Under the pieces are notes generated by a model. That model was not told the DNA's origin. It made no database searches and was given only the letters and a program-made list of their open reading frames with translations. A stretch of DNA of 62,421 bases, taken from contig NZ_JAAZSQ010000024.1 in NCBI RefSeq assembly GCF_012395835.1, forward strand, positions 1-62,421, in the 5' to 3' direction. Position numbers and translations under genes: made by a program. Positions 54,140-61,878 of the stretch are shown piece after piece. Within the stretch, counting starts at the first letter, position 1; every line of letters begins with the position of its first letter. Source of the DNA: Arthrobacter mobilis. GTDB taxonomy: Bacteria > Actinomycetota > Actinomycetes > Actinomycetales > Micrococcaceae.

Positions 54140-54493
54140 CTATCTCCCGGCTTCTTCCCCAGGTTCCTCCGCGAGGATGTCCGCGATCCGGCCGGCGCGC
54201 TGCCGCCAGATCGCCTCGTAGTCATCGAGCAGCCGCCGGGCCCGCTGCAGGCCTTCGTAGTGCGCCCGGACGATCTGCTCCCTTCCGCGCCTCTCCTTGG
54301 TGATGAGGGACGCGCGTTCCAGCACCGCCACGTGCTTCTGCACGGCGGCGAAGCTCATGTCGTAAAGCGCCGCCAGCCCGGACACCGAATACTCGCCCGC
54401 CGTGACCCTGGCGACGATATCCCGCCGGGTCGCGTCGGCCAGCGCCTGGAACAGGCGGTCGATCTCCGCATCACTCATCTGATATACAACCAT
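54140..54493 (-). CDS. ArsR-family repressor
   Basis: A 117-residue winged-HTH repressor: DRLFQALADATRRDIVARVT, YSVSGLAALYDMSFAAVQKH and VAVLERASLITKERRGREQI. No cysteine pair for metal sensing is seen, so it is not an arsenic sensor and more likely responds to an organic ligand or acts as a constitutive repressor. TAACCT (minus strand, 54508-54503) stands about 9 nt before the ATG at 54493; a second ATG at 54478 is possible. A TACAAC/GTTGTA operator overlaps the start codon. Confidence 0.88.
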   Translation of the reverse strand: MVVYQMSDAEIDRLFQALADATRRDIVARVTAGEYSVSGLAALYDMSFAAVQKHVAVLERASLITKERRGREQIVRAHYEGLQRARRLLDDYEAIWRQRAGRIADILAEEPGEEAGR

Positions 54494-54502
54494 TTAGTTG
54501 TA
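54485..54502. promoter_or_regulatory. ArsR operator over the start codon
   Basis: TACAAC-CATTTA-GTTGTA is a perfect 6-bp inverted repeat with a 6-base spacer, covering the ATG of the ArsR gene and the region just after its predicted -10. Confidence 0.65.
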
Positions 54503-54675
54503 GGTTACGCGGACAGGGGGGCAGGCGTCAATGGGTCCGGCCCCGTCCCCGCAGTCGCTGGCCGGGACCGCACCGGATGCTTCCTGAGCCGGGGCCTGCC
54601 CTCGTCAAGCGCGGCGGGGTTCCCTAGGCTGGGGTTGCCGGCAGAACGCCGGGCTGAACGGAAGGAAGGCACGCC

Positions 54676-54885
54676 ATGAGCACCGAGAGCAATCCCCGCC
54701 CCGGCACCGGCGGCGAACCGGCCGGAGACCGCGCCGAGGAAGCGCTGGACCAGGCGCTGCAGGACGAAAACGACCTGGCCCACGGCGGGGACGAGGCCAA
54801 GGCCGAGGAAATCGAAAAGAAGGCGTACGGCGACCAGGACAAGGACGGGGAAGCGGACACCCCGTACACTCAGTTCCCCGGCTGA
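54676..54885 (+). CDS. Small acidic hydrophilic protein, unknown function
   Basis: A 69-residue protein, rich in Glu, Asp, Gly and Ala, with an amphipathic stretch EEALDQALQDENDLAHGGDE and the C-terminal end DTPYTQFPG. No motif recognised. GGAAGGAAGG precedes the ATG. The final 16 bases overlap the convergent gene. Confidence 0.7.
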   Translation: MSTESNPRPGTGGEPAGDRAEEALDQALQDENDLAHGGDEAKAEEIEKKAYGDQDKDGEADTPYTQFPG

Positions 54886-55289
54886 CGCTGACCGGCCCGG
54901 CGGGCCGTTTTTCTGGCTTGGCTGGCGGAGGCCGCCCAGCCGGCCAGCCAGCCCAGCTCCACCACGGCGTCGAGCAGGTAGATCCGGCTGATCCGCCCGC
55001 TGCCGGCGTACACCAGGTCGATCGCAGCGAAGGTGGCCGCCATGCCGGCCCCGAGCCGGCGGGCGGCCGCCTTTCCTCCGGCCGAGGTTCCGGCCCGCAG
55101 CTGGGCATAGCCGCCGGCAGCTCCGAGCCCGCCGACGCACTTGACCAGCCACTGGTCCGTTTTGGGTCCGGTCACCGCCTCGAAGCTGCGGTAGTGGACC
55201 AGCGGCCACAGCCCGGTCAGCAGGTTGAACAACCCTTGGGCGGTGGCCAGCCGCGAGTGCCTGGCCTTCCCGGTATCGTGTGCAGCCAC
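54870..55289 (-). CDS. Small membrane protein, unknown function
   Basis: A 139-residue protein with three to four hydrophobic helices (LFNLLTGLWPLVHYRSFEAV, CVGGLGAAGGYAQLRAG, AATFAAIDLVYAGSGRISR, LLDAVVELGWLAGWAA). GTG 55289 is chosen because AGGAGG lies 5 nt upstream. It has no recognised family and ends 16 bases inside the convergent small gene. Confidence 0.7.
   Translation of the reverse strand: MAAHDTGKARHSRLATAQGLFNLLTGLWPLVHYRSFEAVTGPKTDQWLVKCVGGLGAAGGYAQLRAGTSAGGKAAARRLGAGMAATFAAIDLVYAGSGRISRIYLLDAVVELGWLAGWAASASQARKTARRAGQRQPGN
54893..54912 (+). terminator. Classic terminator inside the opposing gene
   Basis: CGGCCC-GGC-GGGCCG followed by TTTTT, 8 bases after the small acidic gene's stop. 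The hairpin lies within the coding sequence of the minus-strand membrane protein. Confidence 0.75.
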
Positions 55290-55449
55290 TTCCGCCTCCT
55301 GCCGTGGGTCCTGTTGGGCGCCCCCGCCTGGGGCCAAGGCTAGGCAACGGCCACCGGGCCTGTCGAGGACCGGCCGTTCCGGGCCCGGGCCGTAGGCATC
55401 CGCGGTGGCCGGCGCTAGGGTGGGCACCGTCGGCAGGAAGGACAGCGCG

Positions 55450-56388
55450 ATGGGCAGGACCATGCAGGCCATGACGTACTCCCGCTACGGCGGGCCCGAA
55501 GTCCTGGAGGCCTCCGAAGTGCCGGTGCCGAAGGTGCCGCCCGGATCCGTGCTGATCCGGGTGCAGGCCGCGGGCGTGAATCCGGTGGACTGGAAGATCA
55601 TGGCAGGAAAGCTGGATGCGCTGATGGACGTGCATTTCCCGGTGATCCCCGGCTGGGATGTGGCCGGGGTGGTTGAGGCCGTCGGCTTCGACGTCCCCGA
55701 GTTCTCCCCCGGTGACGAGGTCTATGCCTACGGGCGGCGCGACTCGGTGCGCGGCGGCACCTTCGCAGACCTGACCTCCCTGCCGGTGTCCATGATCGCC
55801 CGCAAGCCGGAGTCCCTGGGCTGGGAGCAGGCCGCCGGGCTGCCGCTGACCACGATGACCGCCCAGCGGACGCTGGATATCCTCGACGTGCGCAGCGGCG
55901 CCACGCTGCTGATCCACAACGGCTCCGGCGGCGTGGGCCGGGCCGCCGTGCAGCTGGCGGCTGCCCGCGGCGCCCGCGTCATTGCCACGGCCTCGGAACG
56001 GCACCATGCGCGGCTGCGCGAGCTGGGGGCCGAGCCGGTGCAGTACGGCGAGGGCCTGGCCTCCCGGGTCCGCGACCTGGCTCCGGAAGGGGTCGACGCC
56101 GCCGCCGACTTCATCGGTGGGGCGCTCGAGGACTCACTGGCGCTGCTGCGCGGAGGCGGGCGGCACGCCTCGATCGTGGATCCGGCCGTGCGGGAACGGG
56201 GCGGCAGCTACGTCTGGGTCCGCCCGGACGGGCGGGAACTGGAGCGGCTGGGCGCCCTGGTCGACGCCGGCCGGCTGACCGTCGACGTCGAGCGCGCCTA
56301 TCCGCTGGAAGAGACTGCCGAGGCCTTCCGCGCCAGTATGGCCGGGCACACCGGCGGAAAGATCGTCCTCACCCCCTTCACCCGCTAG
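55450..56388 (+). CDS. NADPH:quinone reductase-like MDR oxidoreductase
   Basis: A 312-residue zinc-free medium-chain dehydrogenase of the quinone oxidoreductase group. YGGPEVLEASEVPVPKV, VQAAGVNPVDWKIMAGKLDA and VIPGWDVAGVVEAVG are in the catalytic domain; LLIHNGSGGVGRAAVQLAAA is the NADPH site. No structural zinc cysteines are seen. ATG 55450 has AGGAAGGA 8 nt upstream. It is monocistronic. Confidence 0.88.
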   Translation: MGRTMQAMTYSRYGGPEVLEASEVPVPKVPPGSVLIRVQAAGVNPVDWKIMAGKLDALMDVHFPVIPGWDVAGVVEAVGFDVPEFSPGDEVYAYGRRDSVRGGTFADLTSLPVSMIARKPESLGWEQAAGLPLTTMTAQRTLDILDVRSGATLLIHNGSGGVGRAAVQLAAARGARVIATASERHHARLRELGAEPVQYGEGLASRVRDLAPEGVDAAADFIGGALEDSLALLRGGGRHASIVDPAVRERGGSYVWVRPDGRELERLGALVDAGRLTVDVERAYPLEETAEAFRASMAGHTGGKIVLTPFTR

Positions 56389-56479
56389 CCCGCCCCACCC
56401 CGCCGCCTTCGCCGGAGCCGGCCAATAGATGCGCGAGGTTCCGGCGGCGGATGGGCTGGAAAACGAGCCCAAATAATCC

Positions 56480-56539
56480 TTGACCTGTTATACGGCTCAC
56501 ACCTAACCTCTTTTTGGGATCCCAAATTGGGATCCCAAA
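56480..56539 (+). promoter_or_regulatory. Promoter with two TTGGGATCCCAA operators
   Basis: TTGACC (56480-56485) and TAACCT (56504-56509) are 18 bases apart. Directly downstream, the palindrome TTGGGATCCCAA occurs twice in tandem (56514-56525 and 56527-56538). Two identical 12-bp palindromes just downstream of the -10 would let a dimeric repressor block transcription. The likely binder is the GntR protein encoded in the cluster. Confidence 0.75.
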
Positions 56540-56668
56540 GACCTCAGGGGCAGCGCCGCCCCGCAAACTTCCCAAGTGAACCAGCGTCCCGTCCACAAGA
56601 CCTCCCCGGACGCGCTTCCAACGGCCGGCACCGCCCGGCCAGACATCACCAGGCCTTCAGGAGGACCT

Positions 56669-57991
56669 GTGTCCCTTCAGCAAGATTCATCCCGTCTCGA
56701 GAGCACCACCGGGCAGGCGACCCGCCGGACCAACGTCCGCTGGAAGCTGTTCATCCTGCTGCTCGTCCTCGTCGCCGTCAACTACATCGACCGCGGCTCC
56801 ATCTCCGTCGCCCTGCCCCTGATCCAGCAGGAATTCAACCTTCCCCCGGAACTGGTCGGCCTGCTGCTGTCGGCGTTCTTCTGGACCTACGCCCTGATGC
56901 AGATCCCGGTCGGCTGGCTGATCGACCGCTTCGGCCCGCGCAAGGTGGTCACCGCCTCGTGCGTCGGCTGGGGTGCGGCCACGGCGGCGTCCGGCCTGGC
57001 CGGCGGCTTTGTGTCCATGTTCCTGGCCCGCATGGGCATCGGCGTCACCGAGGCCGGCGTCATGCCCGCCGGCGGCAAGCTCAACGCCATCTGGATGCAT
57101 TCGAAGGAACGCGGCCGCGGCGCGACCATCCTGGACGCGGGCGCCCCGCTCGGAGCCGGGGTCGGCGGCGTCGTCATCGCCTGGCTGATTGCCGTCACCG
57201 GCAGCTGGCGCTGGTCGTTCATCATCGCCGGCGCGGCCACCGTGGCGCTGGGCCTGGTCGTCTACTGGTATGTGCGCGACAACCCGCGCCAGCACCCGGG
57301 CACCAATGCCGCCGAGGTCGAATACATCGAAGCCTCGCACCGTGCGGAGGACGAGGCCGCGGGCGTGGAAGGCGGCGGACGCCGTGCGCTGCTGCCCTAC
57401 CTGAAATACCGCTCCTTCTGGGCCATGTGCCTGGGCTGGCTCGGCTTCAACGGCGTCTTCTACGGCCTGCTCACCTGGGGCCCGCTCTACCTCTCCGAGG
57501 CCAAGGGCTTCGACCTGAAGACCATCGGCTGGTCCACCTTCGTGATCTTCGGCGCCGGCTTCGTCGGCGAAATCATCGGCGGCGCCCTGGCGGACAAGCT
57601 GCGCGCCATGGGCCACGGAGCCAACAAGGTCATGCGCTCGCTGCTGGGCTTCTCGGCCGTCATGGTCGCCCTGGGCCTGGTGGGCGTCACCGTCATCCCG
57701 GACGCCATGACGGCGGTGGCGCTGCTGTCCACCGTGCTGTTCTTCCTGCGCTGGGTCGGCCTGTTCTGGTCCGTCCCGTCCATCCTCGGCGGCCGCACGA
57801 ACGCCGGCGTCCTCGGCGGTGCCATGAACTTCAGCGGCAACATCGCCGGCTTCGTGACCCCGATCGTCGTCGGCCTGATCGTCGGCGCCACCGGGTCCTA
57901 CACCTGGGCCCTGCTGTACTTCGTCGGCTCGGCCATCATCATGGGCGTTTCGGTCCTGACCTTGGACTACAGTAAGCGCCTGGCGGTCTGA
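56669..57991 (+). CDS. MFS transporter, anion:cation symporter type
   Basis: A 440-residue, 12-helix major facilitator of the ACS/DctA-like group (related to the sugar acid and phthalate type). VNYIDRGSISVALPLIQQEF, GWLIDRFGPRKVVTASCVGW and GVTEAGVMPAGGKLNAIWMH are the family loops. GTG 56669 has AGGAGG 4-5 nt upstream. It is the first gene of the hydantoinase cluster and probably imports its substrate, a carboxylate or hydantoin-type compound. Confidence 0.88.
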   Translation: MSLQQDSSRLESTTGQATRRTNVRWKLFILLLVLVAVNYIDRGSISVALPLIQQEFNLPPELVGLLLSAFFWTYALMQIPVGWLIDRFGPRKVVTASCVGWGAATAASGLAGGFVSMFLARMGIGVTEAGVMPAGGKLNAIWMHSKERGRGATILDAGAPLGAGVGGVVIAWLIAVTGSWRWSFIIAGAATVALGLVVYWYVRDNPRQHPGTNAAEVEYIEASHRAEDEAAGVEGGGRRALLPYLKYRSFWAMCLGWLGFNGVFYGLLTWGPLYLSEAKGFDLKTIGWSTFVIFGAGFVGEIIGGALADKLRAMGHGANKVMRSLLGFSAVMVALGLVGVTVIPDAMTAVALLSTVLFFLRWVGLFWSVPSILGGRTNAGVLGGAMNFSGNIAGFVTPIVVGLIVGATGSYTWALLYFVGSAIIMGVSVLTLDYSKRLAV

Positions 57992-57996
57992 CCCCG

Positions 57997-58025
57997 GCGG
58001 GAGGCGCCGGCCCGGCGCCTCCCGC
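57997..58025 (+). terminator. Hairpin between the transporter and regulator genes
   Basis: GCGGGAGGCGCC and GGCGCCTCCCGC form a perfect 12-bp stem with a 5-base loop, 5 nt after the transporter stop. It has no T-run, so it may be an attenuator or an mRNA stabiliser within the operon rather than a full stop. Confidence 0.55.
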
Positions 58026-58060
58026 ACCCCGCACCTCTCCAGCAACCAACAGGAGCCCAC

Positions 58061-58732
58061 ATGCCAACGACAGCACAGGAAACCCAGCCGGGACGCCCGC
58101 TGCGCGAAGAGGTCCGGGACGCGCTGCGCAACCGCATCTTCGAGGGCCACTACGCCCCGGGCACCCGGCTGATCGAACGGGACCTGGCCAACGAGTTCAA
58201 CGTCTCGCGGCTGCCCGTGCGGGAAGCGCTGCGCATGCTCCGGCAGGAAGGGCTCGTCACCGAGCGGGCCACCCGCGGCTCCGTGGTGGCGGCACTGAGC
58301 GAGAAGGACGTGCGCGACCTGTTCGACGTGCGAGAGTCCCTCGAGGTACTCGCCTGCCGGCTCGCCGCGGAACGGGCCACTCCCGCCGACCTGCGCCGGC
58401 TTGCGGGCCTGCTCGACGAGGCGAGCGCGGCCCTGGCCCGCGGGGCGCTGCGGGAGGCCCAGCGCGCCAACAGCGAATTCCACGACACTGTCGGGCAGAT
58501 TGCCGACAACGACTTCCTGCGCAGCGCCCTGGAACCGCTGCAGGGCCGGATGCACTGGCTGTTCCGGCACGCCACCGACCTGCCGGAACTGATCCAGGAG
58601 CACCGCGAGCTGTTCGAGGCCATCGCCAGCGGCGACCCGGACCGCGCCGCCGCCCGGTCCGCCCAGCACATTTCCAAGTACCGGAGCCAATTCCCGGCCA
58701 CCGGCACCGCACCTTCCCAAGGAACTCCATGA
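58061..58732 (+). CDS. GntR-family regulator (FadR/FCD type)
   Basis: A 223-residue regulator: winged HTH (REEVRDALRNRIFEGHYAPG, DLANEFNVSRLPVREALRML) and a C-terminal FCD domain with conserved His/Asp residues (SEFHDTVGQIADN and HRELFEAIASGDPDRA) for metal/ligand binding. It should control the hydantoinase cluster through the double palindrome before the transporter gene. GAGGAGCC-like AGGAGCCC precedes the ATG. It overlaps the racemase gene by four bases. Confidence 0.92.
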   Translation: MPTTAQETQPGRPLREEVRDALRNRIFEGHYAPGTRLIERDLANEFNVSRLPVREALRMLRQEGLVTERATRGSVVAALSEKDVRDLFDVRESLEVLACRLAAERATPADLRRLAGLLDEASAALARGALREAQRANSEFHDTVGQIADNDFLRSALEPLQGRMHWLFRHATDLPELIQEHRELFEAIASGDPDRAAARSAQHISKYRSQFPATGTAPSQGTP

Positions 58733-59526
58733 AACTTCTGGTCATCAACCCGAACATCAGCGACGAGGTCACCGCGCTGATCGAAGCCGAGGCCCGGCGC
58801 TCCGCCGCCCCCGGCACCGAACTGCTCATCCGCACCGCCGGCCGCGGCGTCGAATACATCGAAACCCGCCTCGAATCCCTGATCGCCGCCGGGGCCGTCG
58901 CCGAGATCATCGCCGAGCACCACGGCGAGGTGGACGGCATCGTGGTCGCCGCCTTCGGGGACCCGGGCCTGCCGGCCCTGAAGGAGCTCGCGGACGTGCC
59001 CGTGCTGGGCATCACCGAGGCCGCGCTCTGCGCCGCCGCCCTGCAGGGCCGGCAGTTCTCCATCATCGCGATTTCCGACCGGATCACCGCCTGGTACCGC
59101 GACTGCGTGGAGCACTTCGGCTTCAGCTCCCGGCTGGCCTCGATCCGCTCGATCAACCAGGCGCTGCGCGGCATTGGCACGGTCCAGCAGGACTTCAAGG
59201 CGACGCTGCTGGAGCTGGCCCGCACCGCCGTCGACCAGGACGGGGCCGACGCCGTCATCCTCGCCGGCGCCCCGCTGGCCGGCCTGGCCCGCGAGCTGAA
59301 GGACCAGATCCCCGTGCCGGTAGTGGACGGCATCGGCGCCGGCATCCGGCTGGCCGAGGCCGTCGTCGGGCTCGACGGCGGCAGCCACCGGGTCGGCTCC
59401 TTCGCCGCCCCGCCGGCCAAGCGCCGCGCGGGCCTCTCCCCCGCGCTTGAAGGCTGCCTGGACGGGCTTCAGGACGCCGCGCACCGCACCGGCCCGGCCG
59501 CACTCGCCGCCGGAGGTGCCCGGTGA
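58729..59526 (+). CDS. Hydantoin/Asp-Glu racemase-family protein
   Basis: A 265-residue protein of the hydantoin racemase (HyuE)/Asp-Glu racemase superfamily. LLVINPNISDEVTALIEAEA is the family N-terminus. The first active-site position, Cys in many racemases (GIVVACFGDPG), reads GIVVAAFGDPGLPALKEL here, and the second (GCAGM) reads VILAGAPLAGLAREL. Both cysteines therefore appear to be replaced by Ala, so racemase activity is doubtful. It overlaps the GntR stop and the hydantoinase start by four bases each. Confidence 0.82.
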   Translation: MKLLVINPNISDEVTALIEAEARRSAAPGTELLIRTAGRGVEYIETRLESLIAAGAVAEIIAEHHGEVDGIVVAAFGDPGLPALKELADVPVLGITEAALCAAALQGRQFSIIAISDRITAWYRDCVEHFGFSSRLASIRSINQALRGIGTVQQDFKATLLELARTAVDQDGADAVILAGAPLAGLARELKDQIPVPVVDGIGAGIRLAEAVVGLDGGSHRVGSFAAPPAKRRAGLSPALEGCLDGLQDAAHRTGPAALAAGGAR

Positions 59527-60977
59527 CCGCCCCGGCAGACCTGGTCATCGCCCACGGCACGGTAGCCAACGCCGACGGCCGGCGCAGGGCGCACGTGGTG
59601 GTCGACGGCGGACGCATCACGGCGCTGCTTGACGCGGCCGAACCGGTGCCGCCCGCCCGCCAGGTCATCGACGCCGCCGGCCTGCTGGTCATCCCGGGCG
59701 GTGTGGACGGACATTGCCACGTCGCCCAGACCACCGGCCCGTACACCACCTTGGACGACTACGCGCTCACCTCCACCGCCGCGCTCTGGGGCGGCACCAC
59801 CACCATCATGGACTTCGGCATCCCCCGGGATGCCTCCGAAACCCCGCTGCAGGCCGCCCGGCACAAGCTGGAACTGGCCCGGCAGGCCCGCTGCGACGTT
59901 GCCCTGCACGCCTCGGTGATCGACTGGGACGAGACGGTCCCGGCGCAGCTGCAGGAACTGGCGGACCTGGGCATCCGCTCGGTCAAGCTGTACATGACCA
60001 ACCGGGGCACGACCATGGCCGACAACGACACGGTGCTGCAGGTGATGCGCCAGATGGCAGCCCTGGACGGACTGACCTGGATCCACGCCGAGCACGATGC
60101 GATCATCGCCGACTGCACGGCCGAGCACGCCGGGCGCGGGCAGACCGGCATCGAGCACCTGCACCTGACCCGCCCGGAACTGGCCGAGGAAGCCTCGGTG
60201 CGCGAAGTGCTGGCCATGGCCGAATACACCGGCGCCCCGGTCTACTTCGTCCACCAGTCCACGCCCGGCGCCGTCGACCTGGTCACCGAGGCGCGCGTGA
60301 ACGGGCTGGCCGCCTACTCCGAGACCTGTCCGCACTACGTGGCGCTGGATGACACCGTCTACTCCGGGCCCGTCCCCGAGTGGTTCGCCTGCTGCCCGCC
60401 GATGCGCAGCGCGGAGACCGCCGCTGCCCTGCGCGAGCGGCTGCTCGGCGGCGCGGTGCACGCGGTGGCCTCGGACCATTCCTGCTACGACCTGACGCAG
60501 AAGCGCCTGCATACCGAGGACATCCGGCAGATGCCGCACGGACTTCCCGGCGTCGAAACCCGGCTGCCGGTGGCATTCACCGAAATGGTGGGGCCGGACC
60601 TGGCCGGGATCGAACGGCTCGTGGAGGTCTTCGCCGCCGGACCAGCCCGGATCAACGCCCTGCCGGGCAAGGGCGCGGTGGCCGAGGGCTGCGACGCGGA
60701 CCTCGTCATCCTCGACCCGGCCGAGGAGCGGACTGTCGACGGCGCCGGGCTGCACATGGGCACCGACTTCTCGCCCTTCCACGGGCGCAGCCTGCGCGGC
60801 TGGCCGCAGATGGTGGTGGCCGGCGGCCGGGTGGTGCTCGACGACGGCGGCTTCCACGACCCGGGACCGGCCGGCCGGTTCCTCGAACAGGCAGGATTCG
60901 GCGAAGCCCTGGCCTGGCCCGGCCAGGGAGGATCCCGGCAGGCGGCCGGCGCGGCGACAGGACAGGACGGAGAGTAA
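59523..60977 (+). CDS. Hydantoinase/dihydropyrimidinase-type amidohydrolase
   Basis: A 484-residue cyclic amidase of the hydantoinase/dihydropyrimidinase/allantoinase superfamily. The binuclear metal site is complete: HCH (64 and 66), carbamylated Lys155 (SVKLYMTN), His188, His244 (FVHQSTP) and Asp318 (ASDHS), with the spacing of D-hydantoinases. It opens a five- or six-membered cyclic ureide. The last 20 residues are a Gly/Ala-rich tail. It overlaps the racemase-like gene by four bases. No N-carbamoyl amino acid hydrolase is present in the window to take the next step. Confidence 0.9.
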   Translation: MTAPADLVIAHGTVANADGRRRAHVVVDGGRITALLDAAEPVPPARQVIDAAGLLVIPGGVDGHCHVAQTTGPYTTLDDYALTSTAALWGGTTTIMDFGIPRDASETPLQAARHKLELARQARCDVALHASVIDWDETVPAQLQELADLGIRSVKLYMTNRGTTMADNDTVLQVMRQMAALDGLTWIHAEHDAIIADCTAEHAGRGQTGIEHLHLTRPELAEEASVREVLAMAEYTGAPVYFVHQSTPGAVDLVTEARVNGLAAYSETCPHYVALDDTVYSGPVPEWFACCPPMRSAETAAALRERLLGGAVHAVASDHSCYDLTQKRLHTEDIRQMPHGLPGVETRLPVAFTEMVGPDLAGIERLVEVFAAGPARINALPGKGAVAEGCDADLVILDPAEERTVDGAGLHMGTDFSPFHGRSLRGWPQMVVAGGRVVLDDGGFHDPGPAGRFLEQAGFGEALAWPGQGGSRQAAGAATGQDGE

Positions 60978-60979
60978 CG

Positions 60980-61735
60980 ATGGTCCACGACAGCATCCAG
61001 GTTCCCGGACCAGTCAACCCCGGGCGCCCGCGCCGGATCGGGATGATCGTCCCGTCCTCGAACACCTGCCTGGAGCCGCAGAGCTACCGGATCCTCGGGG
61101 ACCGCGAGGACGTGACCATGCACTTCACCCGCATCCCGGTGACGCGGATCGCCCTCGACGCCGGCTCCGACCAGCAGTTCGACGTCGCCGGCATGCAGGC
61201 GGCCGCCGAGCTGCTGGCCACCGCCGATGTGGACGTGATCGCCTGGAACGGCACCTCCGGCTCCTGGCTGGGCCCGGACCATGACCGGGCCATCACTGCG
61301 GCGATCACCTCGGCCACCGGAGTGCCGTCGACCACCTCCACGCTGGCCTACCTGCAGGCCTTCGAGGAGTTCGGCACCCGGCGGATCGGGCTGCTCACCC
61401 CCTACACCCAGGACGTCAACCAGGCCGTAGCCGCCTGCTATGCCGCCGAAGGGATCTGCGTGGCCGGTGAGCGCCACTGGGGGTTGAGCGAGAACGAAGC
61501 GTTCGCCCGGGTCAGGCCCGAGGACCTGCTGCCGGCGTCCCGCGAACTGGCTGCCGCCCGGCCGGACGCGCTGGTCTACCTGTGCACCAACCTCTACGGT
61601 GCCCCCGCCGTCGAGCGCCTGGAGGCGGACACCGGCGTGCCGGTGCTGGACTCCGTAGCGGTCACGCTCTGGCATTGCCTGAAGCTGGCCGGCGCACCGC
61701 TGCTCGATGCGCGGTGGGGAAAGCTGCTCTCTTGA
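60980..61735 (+). CDS. Arylmalonate decarboxylase/maleate isomerase-like protein
   Basis: A 251-residue protein of the Asp/Glu racemase fold, near arylmalonate decarboxylase (AMDase) and maleate cis-trans isomerase. MIVPSSNTCLEPQSYRIL is the conserved first strand-loop. The first catalytic position, a Cys in racemases and maleate isomerases, is Gly91 in IAWNGTSGSW, while the second keeps Cys202 in VYLCTNLYG. A Gly/Cys pair with adjacent Thr-Ser is the AMDase pattern. It could thus decarboxylate a malonate-type acid or isomerise. ATG 60980 follows GGAGAG, 2 nt after the hydantoinase gene. Confidence 0.85.
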   Translation: MVHDSIQVPGPVNPGRPRRIGMIVPSSNTCLEPQSYRILGDREDVTMHFTRIPVTRIALDAGSDQQFDVAGMQAAAELLATADVDVIAWNGTSGSWLGPDHDRAITAAITSATGVPSTTSTLAYLQAFEEFGTRRIGLLTPYTQDVNQAVAACYAAEGICVAGERHWGLSENEAFARVRPEDLLPASRELAAARPDALVYLCTNLYGAPAVERLEADTGVPVLDSVAVTLWHCLKLAGAPLLDARWGKLLS

Positions 61736-61760
61736 CTTAGAGAGCTACTTGGGAAAAGAC

Positions 61761-61793
61761 GCGGGTCCGGGAGCCACAAGCTCCCGGACCCGC
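61761..61793 (+). terminator. Terminator of the hydantoinase cluster
   Basis: GCGGGTCCGGGAG and CTCCCGGACCCGC form a perfect 13-bp stem with a 7-base loop, 25 nt after the last gene of the cluster. Confidence 0.8.
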
Positions 61794-61878
61794 GCTGCAC
61801 TGTTTCCGGCCCTTCCGCTACCACAGCCGGTCGACAATAATCGGACCGTCGATGTTGCCGGCAGGAAGAGACGTGATC

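Noticed and set aside
54140-54493. Arsenic resistance function for the ArsR gene
   Set aside because: No metal-binding cysteine pair in the protein and no arsenic genes nearby; the partner is an SRPBCC protein.
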